DNA from: Tardiphaga sp.
GTDB lineage: Bacteria > Pseudomonadota > Alphaproteobacteria > Rhizobiales > Xanthobacteraceae
Direction: 5' to 3'
DNA: 43,293 nt
Assembly (NCBI GenBank): GCA_014377915.1
Contig: JACMOT010000327.1
Coordinates: 1-43,293, forward strand
This document shows positions 9,222 to 17,658 of this stretch, piece by piece. Under the pieces are notes generated by a model. The model ran no database searches. It was given only the letters and a program-made list of their open reading frames with translations, and was not told the DNA's origin. The position numbers and the translations under genes are program-made. How positions within the stretch are numbered: the stretch's first letter is position 1; every line of letters begins with the position of its first letter.

Positions 9222-10426
9222 TTGTCGGCGTCGAAACGCTCATCCTGCACCGGTCGATGACCGGAGTGGGCAACTATCTCTACAATCTCCTGAAGGCGCT
9301 TGTGGAAAGCGACGCGAACGTCGAGTTTCGCGGGCTCGATTATGTGACCTGGCGCAGGCTGGATCGGCAGTTCTTCAGCGAAATCGCCCGGGCGCAGATG
9401 AAGGACGCCTCCCCGGAAACCGACGAAGACGCGCAGCGTCCGGGCGCGCTGACGCGTGCGCGGCGGCTGGCGCATCAGAGCGTCATCAATGTCGGAATGT
9501 TTCGGGATATTTATCGCAGCCTCCGTCCGTTGCAATTCGCGATGTCCGCCAGACGCCAATCGCTCGATCTGTTTCACGCCTTCAACTATCTGCCGCCCGC
9601 CGATCCCGGCGTGCCCGTGCTGCCAGTGATCTACGACCTGTCCTTCGTGCGCTTCCCGGAGGCCCATCCGGGCGACCGGTTGCGGCAGATGCGGCCGCTG
9701 GCCAAGACCGTGAACCGGGCGCTGCAGATCCAGACCATTTCGGAATTCAGCCGGCGCGAGATCGCCGAGATCTACAACTATCCGATCGACCGGATTTTCG
9801 TGGCTCCCCCGGCGGCCAGCGCAATCTTCCGTCCGCTCGGCGAGGAGGTCACCGCCGCGGAAATCGCAGGCAACGGCCTGACGCCGGGCAGCTACCTGAT
9901 GGCCGTGGGTACGCTGGAGCCGCGCAAGAACCTCAAGACCCTGATTGCCGCCTACAGCCGAGTGCCCGCGGCAGACCGTGCCCGCATGCCGCTGGTGATC
10001 GTCGGCGGAGTCGGATGGGGCGACCTGGCGCTGCCCCGGCAGACCGAGGAGCTGATCAGCAGCGGACAATTGCGTTTTCTCAAAGGTGTCAGCGACCCCG
10101 AGTTACGCAGCCTTTACGAAGGCGCGCGGCTGATGCTTCTGCCTTCGCTCTACGAAGGTTTCGGAATGCCTGTGGTAGAAGCCATGGCCTGCGGAACGCC
10201 GGTGGCCCACAGCGCCGATACGGCGATGGATGAAATCTCCGGCAGCCTGGCGACCCGTGTCGCCATGCTGGATGTCGATGGATGGACCGAAACGATCAAC
10301 GCCGGAATCGCGACGGACCCGTTCGCTGACGTCACCGCGAGGGATGCGCGAATCGACCGCGCGGCATTGTTCGGATGGGATCGCAGTGCCGATACCGTGA
10401 ACGCTGCCTACCGTAAATTCGACTGA
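9218..10426 (+). CDS. GT4-family glycosyltransferase
   Basis: A 402-residue GT-B enzyme. The N-terminus MIVGVETLILHRSMTGVGNY has the glycine loop; the C-terminal domain shows MAVGTLEPRKNLKTLI, VIVGGVGWG and the donor-site motif PSLYEGFGMPVVEAMACG. This pattern is typical of mannosyl- and rhamnosyltransferases of O-antigen loci. It starts inside the stop codon of the preceding GT4 gene (ATGA overlap) and lies about 160 bases before wzm, so it likely works in the same chain-building operon. Donor sugar is inferred, not seen. Confidence 0.88.
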   Translation: MIVGVETLILHRSMTGVGNYLYNLLKALVESDANVEFRGLDYVTWRRLDRQFFSEIARAQMKDASPETDEDAQRPGALTRARRLAHQSVINVGMFRDIYRSLRPLQFAMSARRQSLDLFHAFNYLPPADPGVPVLPVIYDLSFVRFPEAHPGDRLRQMRPLAKTVNRALQIQTISEFSRREIAEIYNYPIDRIFVAPPAASAIFRPLGEEVTAAEIAGNGLTPGSYLMAVGTLEPRKNLKTLIAAYSRVPAADRARMPLVIVGGVGWGDLALPRQTEELISSGQLRFLKGVSDPELRSLYEGARLMLLPSLYEGFGMPVVEAMACGTPVAHSADTAMDEISGSLATRVAMLDVDGWTETINAGIATDPFADVTARDARIDRAALFGWDRSADTVNAAYRKFD

Positions 10427-10584
10427 ATTCGCCGTACCGGCCGGGAGGCCGCGTGTAGCGATTACCGCGTTTCGTATTGGCAAAAGCACCGTTCTCGAGC
10501 ACCGGACCTGCAGTAAAAAACGTTTTGTTTGATGGCTTATTTGCCTTAAAAGACCCCTTCACTCTCACCGGCGCCCCTATTGTC

Positions 10585-11427
10585 ATGAGCGAACCCGTCA
10601 GCCTCAATACCAACGCCTACGTGTCCCGCTACACGAAGCCCTCCCAACGACAGCTCGCCGTCAAGGATCTGGTTGATGGCGGGCAAGCATGGCCGCTCTG
10701 GACCAAGCTCGGCTGGAACGACATCGTGCAGCGATACCGCCGCTCCATGCTGGGCCCCTTCTGGCTGACGGCCAGCATGGCGATCATGGTTATCGCGCTG
10801 GGCATCGTCTATTCGCGGCTGTTCAAGACCGAGTTGCACGACTTCCTCCCGTTCCTGTGCGTTGGCCTGCTGATCTGGACCTATATCAGTTCAACGATCG
10901 CAGAAGCCGGCACCCTGTTCACGGGTTCGGAATCCTACATCAAGCAGATCAGGCTGCCCTATTCGGTCTATGCATTTCGCTTCATGTGGAGCCGCATCAT
11001 CATTCTGGCGCACAACTTCATCATCTATTTTGGCGTGCTGATCTATTTCCAGTACTCTCCCGGAGCCGGCGTCTGGACCGCCATTCCGGGCTTTCTCCTG
11101 CTCACTTTCAACTTGACCGTGGCCAGCCTGTTTCTCGGCATGGTGTCGGCGCGGTTTCGCGATATTCCGCAGATCATCGCCAGCGTCACACAGATCGCGT
11201 TCTTCATCACACCGGTAATGTGGAAGCCTGAACTGCTCGGCGCCGATTCAGCGATCGTTCTGTTCAATCCGTTCTTTCACCTGATTGAAATCGTCCGCGC
11301 GCCGCTGCTGGGTTATCCCTTCCCCACCCAGAGCTACATCGCCGCGACGATCCTGACGGTGGTCAACACGGCGATCGCCGCGACGTTCTTCAAGTCGTTC
11401 CGATCCCGGATCTCATACTGGGTGTAA
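10585..11427 (+). CDS. wzm: ABC-2 type polysaccharide exporter, permease subunit
   Basis: A 280-residue inner-membrane protein with about six transmembrane helices, matching the ABC2 polysaccharide permease family (Wzm, KpsM, TagG-like). Landmarks are LGWNDIVQRYRRSMLGPFW before the first helix, VSARFRDIPQIIASV, and FFITPVMWKPELL followed by NPFFHLIEIVR. It forms the channel that moves a lipid-linked finished polysaccharide out of the cytoplasm. The frame extends to TTG 10477, but ATG 10585 (MSEPVSLNT) fits the family length. The ATPase gene follows three bases after the stop. Confidence 0.93.
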   Translation: MSEPVSLNTNAYVSRYTKPSQRQLAVKDLVDGGQAWPLWTKLGWNDIVQRYRRSMLGPFWLTASMAIMVIALGIVYSRLFKTELHDFLPFLCVGLLIWTYISSTIAEAGTLFTGSESYIKQIRLPYSVYAFRFMWSRIIILAHNFIIYFGVLIYFQYSPGAGVWTAIPGFLLLTFNLTVASLFLGMVSARFRDIPQIIASVTQIAFFITPVMWKPELLGADSAIVLFNPFFHLIEIVRAPLLGYPFPTQSYIAATILTVVNTAIAATFFKSFRSRISYWV

Positions 11428-11430
11428 CGC

Positions 11431-12216
11431 ATGTCGGTCTCACTGGAATCGTCAGCGCCAGAAACCATGCTCGAAATGCGGCATCTCAACGTGTCGTTTC
11501 CGATCTATCATGGCGGTTCGCGCTCGTTGAAGAAGAGCATGCTATTCAAGGGCTCGGCGGGGCGCCTCGCGCACGACGGCAATCATCGCATCACGGTGGA
11601 AGCGCTGCGCGACATCTCGCTGTCGCTCGGCACCGGTGACCGGGTCGCGCTCATCGGACCCAATGGCGCCGGCAAGACAACGCTGCTGCGCGTGATGGCC
11701 GGCATCTATGAGCCGACCAGCGGCGAAGCCATCATTCGCGGACGCATCTCGCCGATGTTCGACATCGGCCTCGGGATCGATACCGATCTGAGCGGCTACG
11801 ACAATATCCGAATTCGCGCCATGATCCTCGGCCTTTCCAATTCCGAGATCGACAGCCGCATGGCGGATATCGCGGAGTTCACCGAGCTGGGTGAATATCT
11901 CGAGATGCCGGTGCGGACCTACTCGTCAGGCATGATTCTGCGCCTGACCTTCGCTGTGGCGACGTGTTTCGAGCCGGAAATCCTCCTGATGGACGAGTGG
12001 ATCGTCGCCGGCGACGAATCCTTCATGGCAAAAGCCGAAAAACGCCTGACCAAGTTCGTCGATCGTGCCAGCGTTCTTGTGCTCGCCTCGCACAATATCG
12101 AGATCTGCCAGCGCTGGTGCAACAAGGGCCTGTGGATCGATCAGGGGCGGGTCAATGCTTACGGCAACATCGATGACGTGATCGACCAGTATCGACGCTC
12201 GATCGACGTCGCCTGA
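11431..12216 (+). CDS. wzt: ABC polysaccharide exporter, ATP-binding subunit
   Basis: A 261-residue ATPase that powers Wzm. It shows Walker A GPNGAGKTT (76-84), the ABC signature YSSGM (164-168), Walker B EILLMDE (183-189) and the H-loop histidine H221. The N-terminal HGGSRSLKKSMLFK insert is typical of the Wzt/TagH/KpsT subclass. The protein ends soon after the nucleotide-binding domain, so it lacks the C-terminal carbohydrate-binding domain that lets some Wzt proteins recognise a capped chain end. Export is then expected not to depend on a terminal cap, as in Klebsiella O2a-like systems. Confidence 0.95.
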   Translation: MSVSLESSAPETMLEMRHLNVSFPIYHGGSRSLKKSMLFKGSAGRLAHDGNHRITVEALRDISLSLGTGDRVALIGPNGAGKTTLLRVMAGIYEPTSGEAIIRGRISPMFDIGLGIDTDLSGYDNIRIRAMILGLSNSEIDSRMADIAEFTELGEYLEMPVRTYSSGMILRLTFAVATCFEPEILLMDEWIVAGDESFMAKAEKRLTKFVDRASVLVLASHNIEICQRWCNKGLWIDQGRVNAYGNIDDVIDQYRRSIDVA

Positions 12217-12334
12217 CACCCGACAGCCCGACCGCGACGAAGTCCGCCTGCTGCCAAGCCGGCCTGCAACGATCCACGCTGCCTCGAATGAACCTGCTCG
12301 CCAAGTTTCGATCGGGTCCCGTCTGGAGTTTTTG

Positions 12335-13990
12335 ATGTTCCCTGTTCGGTGGCCTGGCAGCGTTGGAATTCTGGCATTCGGCGGCGTTTCAATCGCACTG
12401 GCGGTGCGTCTGACCCAGGGACTGGACCTCGGCGACGAGTCCTATTACGCGCAATTTGTCGTGGAGTGGCTCAGGAACGGCATCGCGCAATCCCCGTTCC
12501 GCACGCTGCATCAGACCTCGGCACTTATCGTCGCGCCCTGGGCCTGGGCTTTAGCAACCTTCCAAGGGTCCACAGACGGGCTTTTTCTCGTTCTGAGAGG
12601 CCTCTTCCTGGGCGGCTCGCTGCTCGCCGCGTCATTCTGGTACGTCTTCATGCGAACGCTCGGATATCGCGGGCTCGCATGGTCCGGCGCGATCCTGATT
12701 CTCGCTTTCATCCCATTCGGGCTGCCCGCGCCGTCCTACAACACCACCGGCATGCAGGCCGCGGTGATCGCCATTGCCTGCGTCGGTGCAGCCATGGCGT
12801 CGCGCAAGGGCTCCACCGGGCGGCTGCCGGGCGAGATCGGATCGGCCGCGGCGTGGGGCGTAGCCACCGTCGCCTATCCGCCTCTGGGCGTGGTGGCGGC
12901 GATTGTCGCGGGTGCCGTGCTGGTGGGAGGTGAGCGCTTTTTCGTGGTCGGTCGACGATATGCCGGCCTGGTGATCCTGGCGGGCTGCATTGCCATCGCG
13001 GCAACCGTTGCGCTACTGACGCCGGCGACGACGCTCGAGAGTTTTCACTATCTCAATCTGGTCAACCGGGTGAGCGGCGTCGGATTGAAGCTCGAAAGCA
13101 CGATGGCGCTGCTGCGGCCCTATCCATGGTTCTGCTGCCTAGCGGTGGCTGCCGCCTGCGCGGGCGTGTTCCGCAACCTGCTCGGCCCGCTGTTTCACCC
13201 GCTGATCGTCGCCGCACTCCTACTGGCGCTTTATGCCGGCCAGCCCGCCCTCTACATCCGGTCGCACGATGCGATCACCCTCGCCGCACTGGCCGGGCTT
13301 GGAATTCTGACGGATCTTCGCCCAAGCACCCCGCCCCGGCGACGGGTCGTGGCGCTATGCTATCTGCTGGCCATGCTGGTTGCTGCCACTACAATGGCGA
13401 GCGCGCTGCACACCGTTTATAATTTCTGCATCGGCGGCCTGCCGGCGGCGGCTATCGCGCTCGTCGCGTCGTACAGCCGACCAGGCCCCTCCCGATGGCC
13501 GCAGCGCGCGGCCATGGCGGTGCTCATCCTGATCGTGCTGTCGACCTCGCTGCTGTTTCGATACGGGCAGACCGGCGCCGACGCCGCGGCACCGAAGGTC
13601 CTGGTCCGCACCGGCATGTTCAAAGGCATTTTCGCTCCCACCACACTGACCGAACTGCTGCATATCGTGCAGCACGACGTTCGTCCGAAGATCGGCGACG
13701 CCACGCTCGCGGCCTTCACAGTATCGCATCCCGGCATCGCTCTCGAGCTCGATGCGCCGCTCCGGATGCTCACGACGTTTCCGCTTCCCGCCAGCATCTC
13801 GGCCGAAGCGCTGGCCTACACCCGCGCCTATTACGCCGATCTCGCCAACCGGCCGCAATTTGTCCTGCTGTTTCGTGAATACAGCCTTGAGCCGATCAAT
13901 CCCATGCAACCGGATTTCGACGCCTGGTATGTTCTCGATACGGATTTCAAGACGTCGCTGGGCGTACTGTCGCTGTACAGAAAGCGCTGA
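12335..13990 (+). CDS. GT-C-like polytopic membrane protein
   Basis: A 551-residue protein with around ten to twelve hydrophobic helices. The first external loop has an acidic pair in LDLGDESYYAQFVVEWL, the position where GT-C enzymes carry a catalytic acidic residue. A soluble C-terminal part of about 130 residues (from roughly 420) is likely periplasmic. GGAG at 12325-12328 sits six bases before ATG 12335. It lies 118 bases after wzt and ends convergent with the GtrA gene. It is a candidate transferase for the polyprenyl-linked sugar supplied by the adjacent GtrA/GtrB-like pair; this is inference from position. Confidence 0.65.
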   Translation: MFPVRWPGSVGILAFGGVSIALAVRLTQGLDLGDESYYAQFVVEWLRNGIAQSPFRTLHQTSALIVAPWAWALATFQGSTDGLFLVLRGLFLGGSLLAASFWYVFMRTLGYRGLAWSGAILILAFIPFGLPAPSYNTTGMQAAVIAIACVGAAMASRKGSTGRLPGEIGSAAAWGVATVAYPPLGVVAAIVAGAVLVGGERFFVVGRRYAGLVILAGCIAIAATVALLTPATTLESFHYLNLVNRVSGVGLKLESTMALLRPYPWFCCLAVAAACAGVFRNLLGPLFHPLIVAALLLALYAGQPALYIRSHDAITLAALAGLGILTDLRPSTPPRRRVVALCYLLAMLVAATTMASALHTVYNFCIGGLPAAAIALVASYSRPGPSRWPQRAAMAVLILIVLSTSLLFRYGQTGADAAAPKVLVRTGMFKGIFAPTTLTELLHIVQHDVRPKIGDATLAAFTVSHPGIALELDAPLRMLTTFPLPASISAEALAYTRAYYADLANRPQFVLLFREYSLEPINPMQPDFDAWYVLDTDFKTSLGVLSLYRKR

Positions 13991-13998
13991 GAGCGCTT
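13982..13998. terminator. Short palindrome between convergent genes
   Basis: AAGCGCT-GAG-AGCGCTT is a perfect 7-base stem with a three-base loop. It spans the stop codon of the membrane-protein gene and sits just before the end of the convergent GtrA gene. A bidirectional terminator role is plausible, but there is no T-tract and the stem is short. Confidence 0.35.
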
Positions 13999-14002
13999 GC
14001 AG

Positions 14003-14467
14003 CTACAGAGTGTTGTCACCAGCGCCCCGTGGCGGGACATTGCGAAACACCAGGCGGGCGTTGACGAAATACGTCAGCACCACGACCGGCGGCAGGGAAA
14101 TCAGCTGAGCGATAAGCGCATTGACGCCGAGCCGCACCAGCACTTCGAGCAGTACCAGATTGACGCCGAGCGATATGGCATAGCCGGCGACGAAGCGCAG
14201 AATCAGCCGGTTGTCGGAGCTGCCGAAGACTATGCGTCCGGTGGTGAAAAAATTGAAGATCACGCCAACGATCGTCGCGCCGATGATAGACAGCCGGTGA
14301 TTGCCGCTGACCAGATAAAGGCCCGTGAAAACCGCGTAGCCAAAGATCGTATTAACAATTCCGATGGCAATGAACCGCACCGGCCGCGACCGCAGCAACA
14401 TCCGCAACGCACCCGGCTCGCGACACCGTGCGATCAGTTCGGCAACCGAGCGCATCCGCTCAGTCAA
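14003..14467 (-). CDS. GtrA-family membrane protein
   Basis: A 154-residue protein with four transmembrane helices, matching GtrA/DPMS-type proteins: RFIAIGIVNTIFGYAVFTGL, then NFFTTGRIVFG, and near the end YFVNARLVFRN. GtrA proteins are thought to flip undecaprenyl-phosphate sugars made by a GtrB-type transferase. The gene overlaps the end of the upstream DPM1/GtrB-like gene by eight bases, so the two are coupled. The pair suggests that a side-branch sugar is supplied to the periplasm; the third partner (a GT-C transferase) could be any of several in this locus. Confidence 0.9.
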   Translation of the reverse strand: MTERMRSVAELIARCREPGALRMLLRSRPVRFIAIGIVNTIFGYAVFTGLYLVSGNHRLSIIGATIVGVIFNFFTTGRIVFGSSDNRLILRFVAGYAISLGVNLVLLEVLVRLGVNALIAQLISLPPVVVLTYFVNARLVFRNVPPRGAGDNTL

Positions 14468-15410
14468 AATTGATGCGCTCGCGCTCGACGACCATCGGTT
14501 TGCGCCGTACCTGGTTGTAGATCGCGAGAATGTACTCTCCTAGCACGCCGATGAAGAAGATCTGCACGCCACCGAAGAAGAACAGTGCAGCGATCAGCGT
14601 GGGGATGCCGGCCGGCGAGTTTACTTTGCCGAACAAAGCCAGCAGCAGGATGGCCACGGAGTATATGATGCTGACGAATGAGATCGCAAAACCCACCAGC
14701 AAGGCGGCCCGCACCGGGGCGCCGCTGAAGCTGATGATGCCGTTCAGGCCCTGTTCGAACATCTGCGACAGGCGGTTGCGCGACTTGCCGTGCTTGCGGG
14801 CACGCCATGTGTACTTGACCCCGATGGAGCGAAACCCCGACTCGAAGGTCATCAGACGCATGAACGGCTGCGCGTCGTCGATCTGCTTCATGGCCTCATG
14901 AACCTTGCGGTCCACGAGCTGGAAATCGCCGGCGTCGGGGGGATAGTCGACATAGGTGAGACGGCTGAGCAGGCGATAATAAAGCTTTCGCGCACTCCGG
15001 ATGACGAAACCTTCCTCGCGTTCGGCGCGTAGGCCGAACACGATCTCGTAGCCGTTTTCCCAATGCTTGACGAATTCCGGGATCAGTTCCGGCGGATCCT
15101 GCAGATCGACCGGCAGGAACAGCAGCACGGCGTCGCCGGTGGCGGCGAGCACACCGTTATAGGTGTTCTTGAGAATGCCGAAGTTGCGCGAGTTGACGAT
15201 GATCTTCACGGACCGGTTCGTCTTCGCCATTTCCTTGAGAATATCGACGGTGCGATCGGTCGAGCAGTTATCGCAGAAGATGTGCTCCAGCTCGTAGGTG
15301 GGCAACTCCTTTGCGAACAGTCGCCCGACCGTCTGCACGCATTCCTCTACGCTGGCCTCTTCGTTGAAGCATGGCGTAATGATCGAGATTTTCTTCACGG
15401 CGTCTGACAT
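14460..15410 (-). CDS. GT2 polyprenyl-phosphate glycosyltransferase (GtrB/DPM1-like)
   Basis: A 316-residue GT-A enzyme with two C-terminal transmembrane helices. Motifs: ISIITPCFNEEASVEECV, DNCSTDRTVDIL and LPVDLQDPPELIP, which carries the DxD-like metal site. The tail has the helix LLVGFAISFVSIIYSVAILL and IGVLGEYILAIYNQVRRKP, characteristic of GtrB/ArnC/YfdH. It transfers a sugar from a nucleotide donor to undecaprenyl phosphate at the inner face of the membrane. The frame is open to 15464, but ATG 15410 (MSDAVKK) fits the family. As it ends the rfbF-rfbG operon, the CDP-activated branched sugar is a possible donor; that is inference. Confidence 0.9.
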   Translation of the reverse strand: MSDAVKKISIITPCFNEEASVEECVQTVGRLFAKELPTYELEHIFCDNCSTDRTVDILKEMAKTNRSVKIIVNSRNFGILKNTYNGVLAATGDAVLLFLPVDLQDPPELIPEFVKHWENGYEIVFGLRAEREEGFVIRSARKLYYRLLSRLTYVDYPPDAGDFQLVDRKVHEAMKQIDDAQPFMRLMTFESGFRSIGVKYTWRARKHGKSRNRLSQMFEQGLNGIISFSGAPVRAALLVGFAISFVSIIYSVAILLLALFGKVNSPAGIPTLIAALFFFGGVQIFFIGVLGEYILAIYNQVRRKPMVVERERINFD

Positions 15411-15480
15411 GCGGGGACTGCGGCTCCGGCTTCGGCCAGCCCGCTCATAGGGGCCGCCAAGCACAAGGTTAATTTGATCG

Positions 15481-16395
15481 CTAGGAGAGGCTCTCGGCCT
15501 GCTCCCACAATCTAACCGATTGCCTATACCAAGGATAGCTTGTCGCGGGATCGTCGATCAGATCCCTGCAGACCTCGGTCAGGATGGCAAAGCGGCGGTC
15601 AAAGTCTCCAGCCACGACGCTGGATTCGAATGGATCGCCGAGCGACACAACAGGCTCTGCGCGGCCATGCTGGCCTACCCTGTCGATGGAGAACCTGGTA
15701 GCGGCCGCATTGGAGGCGACCCGCACGCTACATTCGGGAAGGCCGGGGCCCTTGAAGACGGCCGTCCAGGTCTCGCATTCGTCCAGCGCGGCCGCTTTGC
15801 TTTCGGACCGCACGACCTCATCGTAGCCAAACTCGGCCAGCAGGCCGACGAGATGGATCCCGAAGAACCGCAGCGCGCCGCCCCCTTCGGAAACCGTCCG
15901 CTTCCAGTTTCGGACGTCATGCGCGTAGTGATGCGCCCGGAACTGCCAGTCGATGTTCAGCAAATCCGTCGCCGCGAACGTGCGCAGCTCGCGCTTCAGC
16001 GCGACGGCCCAGGGTGTGAAGCGAAAATTGTAGCCGATGCGGAACGTCTTGCCCGACGAATCCAGCAGATCCAGCGCTTCTGCCGCAAGCTGCGGAGACG
16101 GCGCCAAAGGCTTCTCCAGCAGGAGCGCCCGAATGTTGCGCTTGCCTGCGCCCGCGCGGATCAGTTCCAGCTGATCCGCCGGCCGGCGCGACACCACCAC
16201 TGCCTCGGCCGCATTCAATGCCGCTTCGTCGTCAGGCTGCCATTCGATAACATCGCCGAAACGCCCGACATCCGGGCGATCGGCAACTATGGTCCTGTAC
16301 CGCTCCGGCAGACAGACCGTCTGCCGGCATCCGGTCATCAACGCGGGCAGATACCCGTAAAGTCCAAATCCGGATCCGAAGATCGCAAATTTCAC
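15481..16395 (-). CDS. Gfo/Idh/MocA-family oxidoreductase
   Basis: A 304-residue NAD(P)-dependent oxidoreductase. It has the N-terminal Rossmann motif FGSGFGLYG (residues 6-14), the family hallmark EKPLA (E94, K95, P96), and a later GIHLVGLL with the conserved histidine region. Start is GTG 16395, overlapping the TGA of the methyltransferase gene (GTGA), so translation is coupled. In this operon it is the natural candidate to reduce the 4-keto group of the C-methylated CDP-sugar. The N-terminal dinucleotide site is somewhat divergent, and the substrate is inferred only from the neighbours. Confidence 0.82.
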   Translation of the reverse strand: MKFAIFGSGFGLYGYLPALMTGCRQTVCLPERYRTIVADRPDVGRFGDVIEWQPDDEAALNAAEAVVVSRRPADQLELIRAGAGKRNIRALLLEKPLAPSPQLAAEALDLLDSSGKTFRIGYNFRFTPWAVALKRELRTFAATDLLNIDWQFRAHHYAHDVRNWKRTVSEGGGALRFFGIHLVGLLAEFGYDEVVRSESKAAALDECETWTAVFKGPGLPECSVRVASNAAATRFSIDRVGQHGRAEPVVSLGDPFESSVVAGDFDRRFAILTEVCRDLIDDPATSYPWYRQSVRLWEQAESLS

Positions 16396-17642
16396 TTCTG
16401 CTCCACAAAGTCTTCCGGCGCGATGATGTCGATGATCGGGCCGTTATAGCCGCGCTGACGCAGATACCCCTTGATCTCTTCCGAAATGTGCCAGGCCAGA
16501 TTCAGGATCGGGCCGTCGCCGATGGCCGGCAGCGAGAACTCGTCGTCCGACCGGATCGGAATGCGCGTTCCCGGAATGTAATTGCCGATCTTGATCGACG
16601 TGGGCTTCTCGTACGCCGCGGAAATATGATCCGTAGACAGATTCAGCATCTTCACCGGGATCGCCGCACGGCCGGGGAACGCCTTGGTGGCAAGCGGACC
16701 GCTCTTGCTGACGACGGCTTCGATCTGCGCCAGCTTGTTCTTCTGCCAGATCGCCACCTGCGCAGCGAGCTTTTCGAGACCGGTGCCGAAGCCGCTTTCC
16801 AGCGCATCGACCTTGGCCAGTTGCTCGCGCGCTGCGGCATCGCCCGGCTTCGTGCTCAGGAACACTCGGATATTGCCGCCATAGCGCTTCGGGAACTCGG
16901 CAAGCACGATCTCCATGCCCAGCGACTTCGCGATGTGAACGAAAGAGGTCAGGCTGTAGGTGCGCGGGTGCTCGTGATAGAACGTGTCGAACTGATTGCG
17001 CTCGAGGATGGCGCCCAGGTAGTGGTTCTCGATGACGATCAGCGTGCCTTCGTGCATCGCGATCTTCAGCGCGCGGACCACGCCCTTCAGATCCTCGATG
17101 TGTGCAAACACGTTGGTGAACGTGATGACGTCGGGGTTGCCGTTCAATTTCACAAATTGCTCGGCGACTTCCTCGGAGAAGAAATCGTTGATCACCGTGT
17201 GGCCGCGCTCGGCAGCATCCGCGGCCGCGCCGGTCGGCTCGATCCCGAAGGTCTTCGCGCCCTTCTCGGCGAAGAACGACAGCAGGCTGCCGTCGTTGCA
17301 GCCGATGTCGAGCACCTTCTTCGACGCCAGGCCTCCCAGCGTCGTCTCGGCGGCGGCGACCAGGTCCTTCATGCCGTTGAGCACGTCGAGGGTGTGGCGC
17401 GACCGGTAGTGGTAGGTGGCCGGAAACAGCTCGCGCTTCGGAATCTGAAAGCGCTGATGCGCAGTGCGGCAGGTGTCGCAATACAGGATATCGATCGGAT
17501 ATTCCTTGCAGACGTAATCGTTGCCGACCGGCACGAGATCATCGCACATCGGATGAAGGCCGAGATCGATCGCGGCGCGCAGATTGTTGCTCCCGCAGAC
17601 TTCGCAGGAATTTATCTCAAGTGTAGAACCCAGCACATTCAT
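16392..17642 (-). CDS. Sugar C-methyltransferase (zinc-binding, TylC3/TcaB9-like)
   Basis: A 416-residue SAM-dependent methyltransferase of the three-domain sugar C-methyltransferase class. The N-terminal zinc domain has C13-x2-C16 and C55-x2-C58. The SAM site is VLDIGCNDGSLL (110-121). The catalytic segment FYHEHPRTYS holds Y222, E224 and H225, with H181 in FAHIEDL; from memory these match key residues of the structurally known 3-C-methyltransferase TcaB9. The C-terminal domain carries NIRVFL and NYIPGTRIPI. Such enzymes methylate carbon 3 of nucleotide-linked 4-keto-deoxysugars. With rfbF and rfbG upstream, the substrate is probably CDP-4-keto-6-deoxyglucose. ATG 17642 has GCAGGAG directly abutting it; a GTG two codons on (17636) has better spacing. 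Confidence 0.9.
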   Translation of the reverse strand: MNVLGSTLEINSCEVCGSNNLRAAIDLGLHPMCDDLVPVGNDYVCKEYPIDILYCDTCRTAHQRFQIPKRELFPATYHYRSRHTLDVLNGMKDLVAAAETTLGGLASKKVLDIGCNDGSLLSFFAEKGAKTFGIEPTGAAADAAERGHTVINDFFSEEVAEQFVKLNGNPDVITFTNVFAHIEDLKGVVRALKIAMHEGTLIVIENHYLGAILERNQFDTFYHEHPRTYSLTSFVHIAKSLGMEIVLAEFPKRYGGNIRVFLSTKPGDAAAREQLAKVDALESGFGTGLEKLAAQVAIWQKNKLAQIEAVVSKSGPLATKAFPGRAAIPVKMLNLSTDHISAAYEKPTSIKIGNYIPGTRIPIRSDDEFSLPAIGDGPILNLAWHISEEIKGYLRQRGYNGPIIDIIAPEDFVEQK

Positions 17643-17658
17643 CTCCTGCTCAAAACGT

